DNA from: Oscillospiraceae bacterium
Lineage (GTDB): Bacteria; Bacillota; Clostridia; Oscillospirales; CAG-382
NCBI GenBank assembly: GCA_015065165.1
Contig: SVQU01000016.1
Coordinates: 1 to 39,494 of the forward strand
DNA: 39,494 nucleotides
Reading direction: 5' to 3'
The notes under the pieces are model-generated. The model saw nothing but the letters and a program-made list of their open reading frames with translations, made no database searches and was not told the origin of the DNA. The first letter of the stretch is position 1. Every line of letters begins with the position of its first letter. Position numbers and translations under genes: made by a program. This document shows, piece after piece, positions 13,847-22,203 of this stretch.

Positions 13847-16800
13847 TCAAACGGTAAATCCGTAATTTCGCATTTCGTCATCCGAAAGGCTGAAATAGGA
13901 TTTAACGTATCTTTCTATATAGTCTTCCCGTTGGTCAATAAAGCTTCTCAGACTTTCCACCGAAGATTTCCAAGCGTCATAGGAATGGTCCCAGCGTTGG
14001 CAATCTCTGGCGATATCGTTGGCAATCATACCCGAAAATCTGTCGATATATTCGTTAACTATTTCGGATGTCCAGATATTTTCAAGCTGATATGCAAATT
14101 CCTCAAGAAACATTTTTTTAAAATCGGGGTTTTTTAAAAGCGAATTTATAAGCGCGGTGGAAAACATATCGCTTGCCCCCGTACCTGCGGGGTTAAGGTG
14201 GCCTTCTACCGAATTAGACGATGCCGAGCGAAAGGCGTGGTCTACGTCGTACATCATCCAGCGCCATTTTCCGCCCTCATAGGTGAAAAAGCGGATATTT
14301 CCGTTATCGCCGTTGCCGATAATAATTTCCGCAACGATATAATCCGCGTAATTCTCTACGTCCATAAGGGTGCAGATATAATCGTAATTTTCCTTAACCG
14401 ACATATCGTGGGTGGAGGCGTAGCTGACCATTGCTTTATAATTGGTGCTGGATTTACCGTTGGCAAAGCTAACCTCGGCTTCCTCTGCCGAAACGTTATA
14501 ATGCCCTGCAACGTAATGCTCGTTAAGCTTTTCGCGGATAAAATAAATACCCCAATATTTGCCGTTGAGATAAACCGCAACGGGGCGGCAGTTTTGCACG
14601 TCCAATCCCATATAATCCGAGGCAAGGCTGGTTATCATGGCATCGCGCATTGCCGAAAGTCGCCAATCCTGCCCTGTATTTCTAAGGACAAGGGATTCGT
14701 AAACCTCTAAACTGTCGTTTTCAAACAGCTTATAATTCAGCTCGCCGTTTCCATAAGCCGAACGGAAGAAAAACGCCATGGATTTCTTTTCTAACGCGCG
14801 TGAAAGTCCGCCGAAAATGCGAACTCCGCATTTTTCCGAAAAACCGCCGCCATCCTTGTCGAAAAAGGAAAGGGTGGCTTCTCTCTCCCAACGTTGATAG
14901 TAATTCGCACCGTCATATGGGAAATTCGGGGCAGCGTTGGGACCTGTGGAATAAATCCCCGAATAATAATCGAAAAAATTATCGGGAGAAGAAATTATAG
15001 AAATAGTTTCTAAGGTATCGGGCTCGTTAACTACAAAGGTCAAATCGGCAACATCGCTTATTTGTTTGCCTTGGGCAACCGAAACACAGCGTATAACCGT
15101 TGTGGAGTTGATTTTCAGCGGTTGAGTGTAAAGTGAGGATGCCGCCGAGGGAATTGTGGCGTCTAAAGTGTAATAAATATTGCCCTCGCCCTTTAATTCA
15201 ACCGTAATTTCCTTTTCCTTGTAAACCCCTTGGGGTAAAGAGGAGGTAGGTGAAACCGCCTTCGCCTTTGCCTTGCCGTTGTTAGGATTTTCGGGGGTGG
15301 GGGATTCTAAAATCTCAAACCCGTCCTGTCCGTCGGCTCTGCCAAAGGATGTGTCTGCGCCCATAGAAGGCACAACGGCGTGATCAACGATAAAATCGCC
15401 CTTGGAAAGCACAACCGTTTCGCCCGAGGAAGACAGCGCGAAATCCAATTTGGGATAACCGTCCGGTATATTAACTCCCTCGGAGGAAAGGATTATCACA
15501 AGATAAGAATTTGCAGGGATAATCACGCCCTTAAGGCTTCCCTTGCGGGGCTCTTCAACGTCGTCGGAGAGATACCATTCCGAAAGGTCGATTTCCTTAT
15601 CGGTGCGGTTGTGAAGTTCTATAAAATCGTGGTAGGTTTTATAAGGACCGGGGAGATAGGATTTGTTAGAGGAAACAATCTCGCTTATTTCTAATTCGTC
15701 GGGGCGGATAGAAGAAGCATATTGCTTTTGCCCTTCGCTGTCGTTGGGGAAGCCAAGTGAAATTTCACCGCTTACGTAAACGCTTTCGCCGTTATCGATA
15801 ATACGGTTCAGCGATTTTCCGCTGCCCGCTTCGGCACAGCTTATAAATTCGCTTCTTTTAAAGTTGGGGGCGGTGAGATAAACCGCATCTCGCGAGGAAA
15901 GACCAAACCCCGTTGCATTTTCTCTGTCGCTTCTTTCTGCATAAAGCAACAAGCATTGGTTGGGCTCGATTATAGATTCGGGAAGTGCAAAGCTGTAAGG
16001 GTCCTTTTGAGAATCGCTGATAAACCAACCCTTTGTGGAAACCGATTCCTCTGAAATATTCATTATTTCAATAACGTCCCGCACACTTCCGTCAAAGGGT
16101 GTTTCGTCAATAGAAAGGAGAATTTCGTTTATAACCAAAGGAGAATCCTTGTAAATACGTGATTCTTCAAGAGCCTCTGCGCCTGTATCGTCGTTGGGGA
16201 ATCCGGGGGTAGCGGTCATTTCGGTAAATACCCCTTCGCCGCTTTCGTTACTTGTCAGGGACATAGAACAGTTGGGGCTGCATTTTTCGATTTTCTGCGA
16301 AAAATATTTCGAACCTATCGAAACCACAACGTTTTCTTCCTCATTCAGCTTGAAATCGGTGTGGAATTCACCGCTTTCGGTAAGAAGATTCTTGCCCGAT
16401 GCGAAAACCAACATAAGCTCTCCGGGGGCAAGCATAATTTCGGGCAGCGGACATTTATTTCTTTCGGTAAGCGAATCCGAAATGAAATAACCCTTGGTGG
16501 AAATAACCGCCGAGGAGGTGTTTTTCAGCTCGATAATATCACAATAATCCCCTTGATAGTCGGGAAGTACAGATTGGTTATAGGTTAAAATCTCGCTGAT
16601 GCTTAAGGCAAGCTTGCTTTCCTTGTCCCCTGCGCGGAAGGCTTCGACACCCTCTGCCGTGTTGGGGAATCCGGGGGAGGCATCGTAGGAAAGCGTATAT
16701 TCGCCCCCATCGAGAAGCATAACCTCGTTAGACCTTGTTGCCTTGGTGGTAAGGCTGTCAACAACGTTTCCTTCCTTTGAAACAAGGGCGATATATTCGT

Positions 16801-17185
16801 TTCCGTTGGAATTAAGCTTAAAAGGAACGTTAACTCCGTCAAGATAAACGATAAGATAGCTTTTGGCTTTGAACTCTATGTTGCCAAAGGTGTATACAAT
16901 TTCGTTGCTTGTGTCCTTTGCCAAGCCAAAGCTCGACAAATTAAAGCTGTCCCCTGCATTGTAAAGCTCGATATAATCGGGAAAATCGCCGCTGTCGGTG
17001 GCAATAACCGAGCCGTTGGAGGCGCATATTTCGTTGATTCTAACGTTTATATTCTGAATTTTGCCGTCTTCAAGGGATGGTATACCAACCTTATTTTCCA
17101 CGAACATCATCACCGTAGCGGACAGCAAAAGGCAACAAATCAACAAAATCGCTGTTAATATTTCCTTTTTTGTTCTTGCGGTCAT
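13847..17185 (-). CDS. Membrane-anchored CotH kinase with four lamin-tail domains
   Basis: An 1112-residue protein. An N-terminal membrane segment (residues ~9-27) is followed by four lamin-tail-type domains, each beginning with an 'INEI/SEIL' strand and containing a 'D-IEL-N' motif (about 45-150, 190-290, 345-450, 495-605). A chitobiase/CHB_HEX_C-like beta domain follows (~640-720, YYTLDATIPS). The last third is a CotH kinase domain with RIFGGLSR..KKS, VYLNGKYWGIYFIREKLNEHY, NGDNGNIRFF and WRWMMYDVDHAF, the expected metal and ATP-binding positions. Bacillus CotH phosphorylates spore coat proteins; long LTD-containing versions in Clostridia are thought to act outside the membrane. It is first in an operon with the VTC and DUF4956 genes. 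No target protein is visible in the window. Confidence 0.9.
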   Translation of the reverse strand: MTARTKKEILTAILLICCLLLSATVMMFVENKVGIPSLEDGKIQNINVRINEICASNGSVIATDSGDFPDYIELYNAGDSFNLSSFGLAKDTSNEIVYTFGNIEFKAKSYLIVYLDGVNVPFKLNSNGNEYIALVSKEGNVVDSLTTKATRSNEVMLLDGGEYTLSYDASPGFPNTAEGVEAFRAGDKESKLALSISEILTYNQSVLPDYQGDYCDIIELKNTSSAVISTKGYFISDSLTERNKCPLPEIMLAPGELMLVFASGKNLLTESGEFHTDFKLNEEENVVVSIGSKYFSQKIEKCSPNCSMSLTSNESGEGVFTEMTATPGFPNDDTGAEALEESRIYKDSPLVINEILLSIDETPFDGSVRDVIEIMNISEESVSTKGWFISDSQKDPYSFALPESIIEPNQCLLLYAERSDRENATGFGLSSRDAVYLTAPNFKRSEFISCAEAGSGKSLNRIIDNGESVYVSGEISLGFPNDSEGQKQYASSIRPDELEISEIVSSNKSYLPGPYKTYHDFIELHNRTDKEIDLSEWYLSDDVEEPRKGSLKGVIIPANSYLVIILSSEGVNIPDGYPKLDFALSSSGETVVLSKGDFIVDHAVVPSMGADTSFGRADGQDGFEILESPTPENPNNGKAKAKAVSPTSSLPQGVYKEKEITVELKGEGNIYYTLDATIPSAASSLYTQPLKINSTTVIRCVSVAQGKQISDVADLTFVVNEPDTLETISIISSPDNFFDYYSGIYSTGPNAAPNFPYDGANYYQRWEREATLSFFDKDGGGFSEKCGVRIFGGLSRALEKKSMAFFFRSAYGNGELNYKLFENDSLEVYESLVLRNTGQDWRLSAMRDAMITSLASDYMGLDVQNCRPVAVYLNGKYWGIYFIREKLNEHYVAGHYNVSAEEAEVSFANGKSSTNYKAMVSYASTHDMSVKENYDYICTLMDVENYADYIVAEIIIGNGDNGNIRFFTYEGGKWRWMMYDVDHAFRSASSNSVEGHLNPAGTGASDMFSTALINSLLKNPDFKKMFLEEFAYQLENIWTSEIVNEYIDRFSGMIANDIARDCQRWDHSYDAWKSSVESLRSFIDQREDYIERYVKSYFSLSDDEMRNYGFTV

Positions 17186-17267
17186 AACAAAACCTCGCTA
17201 AATGCTCAATGCCCAAGATTCATAAGAAAACTCGGGCATATGCTTTTTAATTTGACTTTTTTGGATT

Positions 17268-17609
17268 TTACATATCTCTGGAAGCAATGATATTTGCACC
17301 TGTATCGCAAACGTTTTCGATAAGAATCTCACCGCGCTTTACGGGAGATTTTGCGGTAAAGGAATGTAATTGCTTCATAATTTCAAACATTTTTGCCTTG
17401 GGAATCGCTCTGTCGGTGCGAACCGCAAGCTTGGGGTGAATACCGCCGATAACAGAAACCGAGCCTGTAACCGTGCGCATAGGGTTGGAGATTTCGGTTT
17501 TTCCGTATTCTTCGCCCTTGGGGCAGGAATTTCCGCTTACTTCAAGGGTGTTTTCGTCAATTTTCAAATGACAACCGCGGGGGCAGACAATACAAACAAG
17601 CTCTTTCAT
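17268..17609 (-). CDS. DUF1667 protein
   Basis: A 113-residue protein with N-terminal Cys pairs (CIVCPRGC near residues 6-13, and NSCPKGEEYG) and the family-typical NPMRTVTGSV and VRTDRAIPKAKMFEIMK. The cysteines could bind a metal or an iron-sulfur cluster. Its start shares one base with the stop of the upstream oxidoreductase gene (TAATG), so it is translationally coupled. DUF1667 genes regularly accompany GlpA-like and FAD oxidoreductase genes; the protein is presumably an accessory or electron-transfer subunit. Role not proven. Confidence 0.92.
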   Translation of the reverse strand: MKELVCIVCPRGCHLKIDENTLEVSGNSCPKGEEYGKTEISNPMRTVTGSVSVIGGIHPKLAVRTDRAIPKAKMFEIMKQLHSFTAKSPVKRGEILIENVCDTGANIIASRDM

Positions 17610-18880
17610 TATTCCTCAACCTCCTCGCGTTCATAAGCAGAAACGGTTATGTCGCCCTCTGCCTTTTCAAGCAAAACCTTGGGCAAAACAATTTTTTGCA
17701 TTTCTCCGGGCGCAAGATATTCTCTGCGGAAGGAGGCAATCTTAACTCCTTCGGATTCCACAACGATATCGCAATATCTAATCTTCTTGCGTACTCGGAA
17801 GAAAATTTCTGCATTTTTCTCTATGCTGTCAATTTCAATCTTTTGGGGTACGGTATATCCCACGTTTGCGCCGTTTTGAATATAGGTAACCTCGCTTTTA
17901 GAGTTTACACAGCCGGAAATAACGTATTTTGCCGCGCTTAAGCCCGCTTTTTCACTTTCGGCAGAAACATAGTCTACCAAATCGTGAACGTGCAAAACGT
18001 TACCGCAGGCAAACACGCCAGGTTCGCCCGTTTGCATATCCGCGCCTACAACGGCGCCGTTGGTACGGGGGTCGATTTCAATGCCCGCGCCTCTTGTAAT
18101 TTCGTTTTCGGGAACAAGACCTACCGAAAGCAACAACGTGTCGCATTCAAAATGCTTTTCGGTGCCCTCAATGGGGTTATTATTTTCGTCAACCTGAGAA
18201 AGAACAACACCTTCTACACGGTTTTTGCCCAAAACGTTGGTAACCGTGTGGGAAAGATAAAGAGGAATGTCATAATCTTCGAGGCATTGCGCCACGTTTC
18301 GCGCCAAACCGTTGGTAAAGGGCATAATTTCGGCAACAGCCAAAACCTTTGCGCCCTCCAAGGTCATACGTCTTGCCATAATCAAACCGATGTCGCCGCT
18401 ACCAAGTATAACAACCCTTTTGCCCACCAGATATCCGTTAATATTAAGATATCTTTGGGCACTTCCTGCGGTAAACACACCTCTGCCTCTGCCGCCGGGG
18501 ACAAAAATCGGTCCGCGGTTTCTTTCGCGGCAGCCCATAGCGAGAATAATCGCCTTTGCTTCGATTTGCTCAAAGCCGTTCTTTTCGGAAATAACCGAAA
18601 CAATTTTGTTTTCGATACTCAACACCATCGAGCCCAATTTAACCTCAATGTCGGTATCCTTTATCATATCGATATATTTACCCGCATATTCGGGACCGCT
18701 TAATTCCTCGCCGAATCGGTGCAAGCCAAAGCCGTTGTGAATACATTGGTTAAGTATACCGCCCATTTCCTTATCGCGCTCTATAATAAGGATATCCTTA
18801 ACCCCTGCATTATATGCGGCAATTGCCGCCGCAAGACCCGCGGGCCCCGCGCCGATAACTACAATATCTCTTTTTGTCAT
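17609..18880 (-). CDS. NAD(P)/FAD-dependent oxidoreductase
   Basis: A 423-residue pyridine-nucleotide-disulphide-oxidoreductase-type flavoprotein. The FAD-binding GAGPAGLAAA is near residue 10 and a second nucleotide site, VILGSGDIGLIMARR, is in the middle. TLLLSVGLVPENE and PGVFACGNVLHVHDLVDYVSAE close the FAD domain. A small C-terminal beta domain (residues ~335-423) is extra. The start overlaps the stop of the upstream gene by four bases (ATGA). With a GlpA-like dehydrogenase upstream and DUF1667 downstream it probably passes electrons from glycerol-3-phosphate oxidation; the acceptor is unknown. Confidence 0.92.
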   Translation of the reverse strand: MTKRDIVVIGAGPAGLAAAIAAYNAGVKDILIIERDKEMGGILNQCIHNGFGLHRFGEELSGPEYAGKYIDMIKDTDIEVKLGSMVLSIENKIVSVISEKNGFEQIEAKAIILAMGCRERNRGPIFVPGGRGRGVFTAGSAQRYLNINGYLVGKRVVILGSGDIGLIMARRMTLEGAKVLAVAEIMPFTNGLARNVAQCLEDYDIPLYLSHTVTNVLGKNRVEGVVLSQVDENNNPIEGTEKHFECDTLLLSVGLVPENEITRGAGIEIDPRTNGAVVGADMQTGEPGVFACGNVLHVHDLVDYVSAESEKAGLSAAKYVISGCVNSKSEVTYIQNGANVGYTVPQKIEIDSIEKNAEIFFRVRKKIRYCDIVVESEGVKIASFRREYLAPGEMQKIVLPKVLLEKAEGDITVSAYEREEVEE

Positions 18881-20313
18881 TGGGCATCACCCACCTTTTC
18901 GGCAACGATATATGAGGTTTCCTTGTCCCAAAGGATTTCCTTGGGGTCAAGTCCGTAATAATTACAAAGTATTTCGTGAATCTTTTCGCCGCAGAATCCG
19001 CCCTGACATCTGCCCATACCGCTGCCTGTGCGACGTTTTACGCCATCAAGCGTGCGGGGCTTTATGTGAGAATTCAGTGCTTCTAAAATCTCGCCCTCGG
19101 TAACGGTGTTGCAACGGCAAACCACGTTGCCGAATTTGGGGTTCTTTCTGCAATATTCTGCCTTTTCCTCGTTGGAAAGCTCGGCAAAGCAAATCTGAGG
19201 CTTTGCATATTTCCAATCGTGCTTTTGATACATAATCAAACCGCAATCACCCAAAACGTCAACCAAATATTCGCCAATGGCAATTGCCGAGGACAAACCG
19301 GGAGATTTAATACCCGCAACGTTAATAAAATGTCTAACCAAGGGCGATTCGCCGATGATAAAATCCTTTTGGTCGGAATTTGCTCTTAATCCCGCAAAGG
19401 AACGGATATTTTCGCGGTAATTTATCTTTTCGGTGGTTTTGCTTGCTTCCTGTCTGACAAATTCCAACCCTTCTCTTGTGGTAGAAACGTCATCCCTTGC
19501 ATTTCCGCTTTCGGCGTTGGGACCAACTATAATATTACCGTCCGCCGTGGGAGAAACCAAAACGCCCTTGCCCTTTTCGGTGGGGCATTGGAAAATAACC
19601 GAATTTACAATCCAATTGCTGGTTTTGTCAAGAAGGTAATACTGTCCTTTAGAGGGGCGTATTTCAAAATCGTTTGCGCCAACCATTTCGGCAATTTTGT
19701 CGGAATAAAGACCTGCCGCGTTAACCACGTATTTGCCCTCGAACTGCTTACCGCCTGCGGTAACTATAAAGCTTGTGGGCAATTTTTCAATTGCGGTAAC
19801 AGGACATTCCAAAAAGAATTCCACACCGTTTTCTGCCGCGGTTTCGCACATTGCAAGGCAAAGCCTCCAAGGGTTAACCACTGCGCCCGAGGGTGCAAAC
19901 AAAGCCCCTGTAACAGTATCCGAAAGGTGGGGTTCTCTTTTTAAAAGCTCTTCCTTGTTGATAATTTCCATACCGCGAACGCCGTTGATAATACCGCGCT
20001 CGTAAAGCTTTTGAATGTGCTCCTCGTCTTCGCTGTTAAAGGAAATAACCATAGAACCGCATTTTTTATAGGGTACGCCCATTTTAATGCAGAATTCCTC
20101 GGTAAGCTCGTTTCCGCGTACGTTAAGGCGAGCCATAAGAGTTTCGGGCTCGGGGTCGTAGCCTGCGTGAACGATACCGCTGTTGGCTCTGGTTGTGCCA
20201 ACGGCAACGTCATTTTCCTTTTCAAGCACACAACAGCTTATGTCGTATTTGGAAAGATACATAGCAATAGCCGCGCCGCAAACGCCGCCGCCGATAATAA
20301 TTACGTCATACAT
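18877..20313 (-). CDS. GlpA-like FAD-dependent glycerol-3-phosphate dehydrogenase
   Basis: A 478-residue protein. The N-terminal dinucleotide motif GGGVCGAAIA (8-17) and a DAO-type flavin domain run through residue ~370 (RANSGIVHAGYD, GLYSDKIAEM). A BFD-like 2Fe-2S domain with Cys399, Cys401, Cys436 and Cys441 completes it, as in anaerobic GlpA-type enzymes. It would oxidise glycerol-3-phosphate to dihydroxyacetone phosphate and pass electrons to the coupled oxidoreductase. Start ATG 20313 follows GAGGTGA. It heads the three-gene operon. The family also includes other 2-hydroxyacid oxidases, so the substrate is likely but not certain. Confidence 0.9.
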   Translation of the reverse strand: MYDVIIIGGGVCGAAIAMYLSKYDISCCVLEKENDVAVGTTRANSGIVHAGYDPEPETLMARLNVRGNELTEEFCIKMGVPYKKCGSMVISFNSEDEEHIQKLYERGIINGVRGMEIINKEELLKREPHLSDTVTGALFAPSGAVVNPWRLCLAMCETAAENGVEFFLECPVTAIEKLPTSFIVTAGGKQFEGKYVVNAAGLYSDKIAEMVGANDFEIRPSKGQYYLLDKTSNWIVNSVIFQCPTEKGKGVLVSPTADGNIIVGPNAESGNARDDVSTTREGLEFVRQEASKTTEKINYRENIRSFAGLRANSDQKDFIIGESPLVRHFINVAGIKSPGLSSAIAIGEYLVDVLGDCGLIMYQKHDWKYAKPQICFAELSNEEKAEYCRKNPKFGNVVCRCNTVTEGEILEALNSHIKPRTLDGVKRRTGSGMGRCQGGFCGEKIHEILCNYYGLDPKEILWDKETSYIVAEKVGDAQ

Positions 20314-20398
20314 TTGAATTCACCTCATATTCGGAGGACATATTTTTGAAACTTCGCATAATATGTATATAGAAGTTGTTAAATAAAATTCTTCGATT

Positions 20399-20908
20399 TT
20401 ATTGTTCTTCGGCTTTTTTGTAAGCCGTGATTTCCTGTTTTAAAATAGATACAAAGGCTTCGTTGGGTTCGAATTCTATCATCGCCCGCTTGCCGTTGAA
20501 TTCGCAAAGGAATACATAACTGTTTGCTTTCATATTTTGATTAAGAGAATATTTTATTATCCCTTTTTCGTTGGACGGCAAATGTTGGTAATCTCTTTTT
20601 GTGTAAAGGTCAACCGCACTTTCCAAAGCCACACAACAAACCTGCTGTCTGCGGTTGCCTGTGATTTTCGTTACCGAAAAATCTCCGTCGGAAACGGAAT
20701 ATTCAAATTCGGTTAAAGAATAACGCACGTTGAACAATATGGAAAGCATTAAGGATGCGAACCCCAAAAACCTAACCAATGCCGAATGGTTTTCGAAAAG
20801 AGTGGATATAAGAAACAGACCTGCCGTAACAATCACGCTGACTGCCAACAGCATTTTAACCTGAAAAACCTTTCTTTCGGGCTTGCAAATATACAAAACA
20901 ATCACCAC
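20399..20908 (-). CDS. Hypothetical membrane protein
   Basis: Up to 169 residues, not recognised. Two hydrophobic segments near the N-terminus (MLLAVSVIVTAGLFLISTLF and FLGFASLMLSILFNV) are followed by a cytoplasmic or external beta-rich domain of about 110 residues. The start is uncertain: the first possible codon is GTG at 20908 without a good ribosome site. A TTG at 20896, preceded by GGTGAT, is equally plausible. The C-terminal domain resembles small PH-like folds in its alternation of strands, but no motif supports this firmly. It is divergent from the small gene at 20942, only 33 bases away. Confidence 0.7.
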   Translation of the reverse strand: MVIVLYICKPERKVFQVKMLLAVSVIVTAGLFLISTLFENHSALVRFLGFASLMLSILFNVRYSLTEFEYSVSDGDFSVTKITGNRRQQVCCVALESAVDLYTKRDYQHLPSNEKGIIKYSLNQNMKANSYVFLCEFNGKRAMIEFEPNEAFVSILKQEITAYKKAEEQ

Positions 20909-20941
20909 TTTAATTTGAATTTATAATATGGAGGAACAGTT

Positions 20942-21205
20942 ATGGAATTTAACCGTAAAGATTTGGAAAAGGTACTTTCGTTAGATGACGAAAGCTTTAA
21001 AAATCTAACCCGCACCATCGCCGAGGCGGCAGGGGCAAGTCAGGCAAAAACCGAAATGATGCTTTCTAACCCCGATATGCTGAAAAAACGTATATCACGA
21101 ATGAACGAAGCCGAAGCCAAACAGCTTATCGAATCTGCGGGCAAGGACAAAAGCGAGGAGATAATGAATATGCTCCGAAATCGGGGTGTAGACCTTGGAC
21201 AGTGA
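20942..21205 (+). CDS. Small hypothetical protein 1
   Basis: An 87-residue charged helical protein (LEKVLSLDDESFKNLTRTIAEAAG) with two similar helical blocks and no membrane segment or Cys. Start ATG 20942 follows GGAGGAA. The stop overlaps the next reading frame by 11 bases. Not recognised beyond being a soluble helical protein; the first of three tandem small genes. Confidence 0.75.
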   Translation: MEFNRKDLEKVLSLDDESFKNLTRTIAEAAGASQAKTEMMLSNPDMLKKRISRMNEAEAKQLIESAGKDKSEEIMNMLRNRGVDLGQ

Positions 21206-21515
21206 TTTCGCAAGCAAATTACAAAGCGTACTTTCCAACCCCGAGGCTATGTCTAAAATAACCGCCATAGCTTCTTCCTTGGGTAACGGAAACAGCGGGG
21301 AAACACAAAAAGAAGTACAACCCGAACTGCCGCGGGAAACGGAAACACACCAAGCATTTACCCCTGTAAATCAAACTGCGTTGCCCCAAGGCGACCACAG
21401 AATTGCTTTGCTGAATTCTATCAAGCCTCTGCTTCGGGAAGAAAAACGGGGGCGGGTGGATTCGCTTTTAAACGCGTTAACCGTGGCTTCTATGCTGAAA
21501 GCCTTTAAAAAGTGA
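21195..21515 (+). CDS. Small hypothetical protein 2
   Basis: About 106 residues. It is read from a TTG at 21195 because its frame overlaps the upstream stop and has continuous coding character; GGGGTG lies 8 bases upstream, a weak site. ATG 21249 is an alternative start with poor spacing. The N-terminal half (FASKLQSVLSNPEAMSKITAIA) repeats the SNP...M pattern seen in the upstream protein. The C-terminal half (LLNSIKPLLREEKRGRVDSLLNALTVASMLKAFKK) is basic and helical. Function unknown. Confidence 0.7.
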   Translation: MDSDFASKLQSVLSNPEAMSKITAIASSLGNGNSGETQKEVQPELPRETETHQAFTPVNQTALPQGDHRIALLNSIKPLLREEKRGRVDSLLNALTVASMLKAFKK

Positions 21516-21525
21516 GGTGGCTAAA

Positions 21526-21825
21526 ATGTACAGCCGTGATTTCGGCGGAATAAAAAGCGACGGTCAGCTTTATAATTTCGAAAGAGAATATAACCAATCG
21601 CGGGAGAGGGAATATAATCAACCGCAAGGATACGGCGATTTCTCTCCGCGGGAGGAAAGTGCAGAATACCCCGAAAAAACCAAAACCAAGGGACCGTTGG
21701 ATTTTCTGCGCCATCTTGAAATAGATGACCTTATACTTATAGGAATAGGAATTCTTTTGTTATTGGATTCCGAGGAGGAAAACGATATTTTCGTTTTGAT
21801 AATTGCTTTAATGCTTTTATTCTGA
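21526..21825 (+). CDS. Small hypothetical membrane protein 3
   Basis: A 99-residue protein. The ATG at 21526 follows GAGGTG by 7 bases; an in-frame GTG nine bases earlier lies in that site. The polar N-terminal two thirds are rich in Tyr, Arg, Gln and Glu (REYNQSREREYNQPQGYGD, with an EYNQ repeat). A hydrophobic hairpin at the C-terminus (IDDLILIGIGILLLLDSEEEND, then IFVLIIALMLLF) marks a membrane-associated protein. It overlaps the HTH gene on the other strand by 9 bases tail to tail. Not recognised. Confidence 0.75.
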   Translation: MYSRDFGGIKSDGQLYNFEREYNQSREREYNQPQGYGDFSPREESAEYPEKTKTKGPLDFLRHLEIDDLILIGIGILLLLDSEEENDIFVLIIALMLLF

Positions 21826-22203
21826 GCCCTTTTTAGATTCCGCCAACAAAAAATCAATAAATTTATCTGCGATTTTGCGTTCCTTCGGAGGAAGCGAACG
21901 ATATTTATCGTAGGGTGTGGGGACGGAGGCACTTTCGCTTTCGTCCCTTAAAGTCATATTGTCGCCAACGTTTATCCCAGCGGCAAACATAAGGTCTTCC
22001 AAATCGATTTCACCGAAGGCTTGGGAAGCAACCTTGCGAATAAGCTTGGGGCGGGGAGGGTTTTCCTGTGTTGCCAAAGCCAATTTGCGCATTTGAACGT
22101 AGCTGATATCGCAATCTGCCGCAAACTGACGCCAGGACCTAACGCCCTTGGCTTCGGCAAGAAGCATTGCGAATATTTTTTTGTTCCATTTGTTTTCAGC
22201 CAT
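21817..22203 (-). CDS. HTH-like DNA-binding protein
   Basis: A 128-residue protein. The ATG at 22203 is used because GGAAGGAGC lies 5 bases upstream; a longer frame into coaW lacks a ribosome site. Residues ~15-70 (SWRQFAADCDISYVQMRKLALATQENPPRPKLIRKVAS) have the spacing of an Xre/lambda-repressor-type helix-turn-helix, with the recognition helix at SYVQMRKL. A helical C-terminus ends KFIDFLLAESKKGSE. The first 8 bases overlap the end of coaW, so it is probably co-expressed with pantothenate kinase. It may be a regulator, but its target is unknown. Confidence 0.75.
   Translation of the reverse strand: MAENKWNKKIFAMLLAEAKGVRSWRQFAADCDISYVQMRKLALATQENPPRPKLIRKVASQAFGEIDLEDLMFAAGINVGDNMTLRDESESASVPTPYDKYRSLPPKERKIADKFIDFLLAESKKGSE

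Noticed and set aside
17186-17267. Terminator between DUF1667 and CotH genes
   Set aside because: Only a 6-bp stem with a long loop is visible (ATGCCC/GGGCAT), too weak to call.
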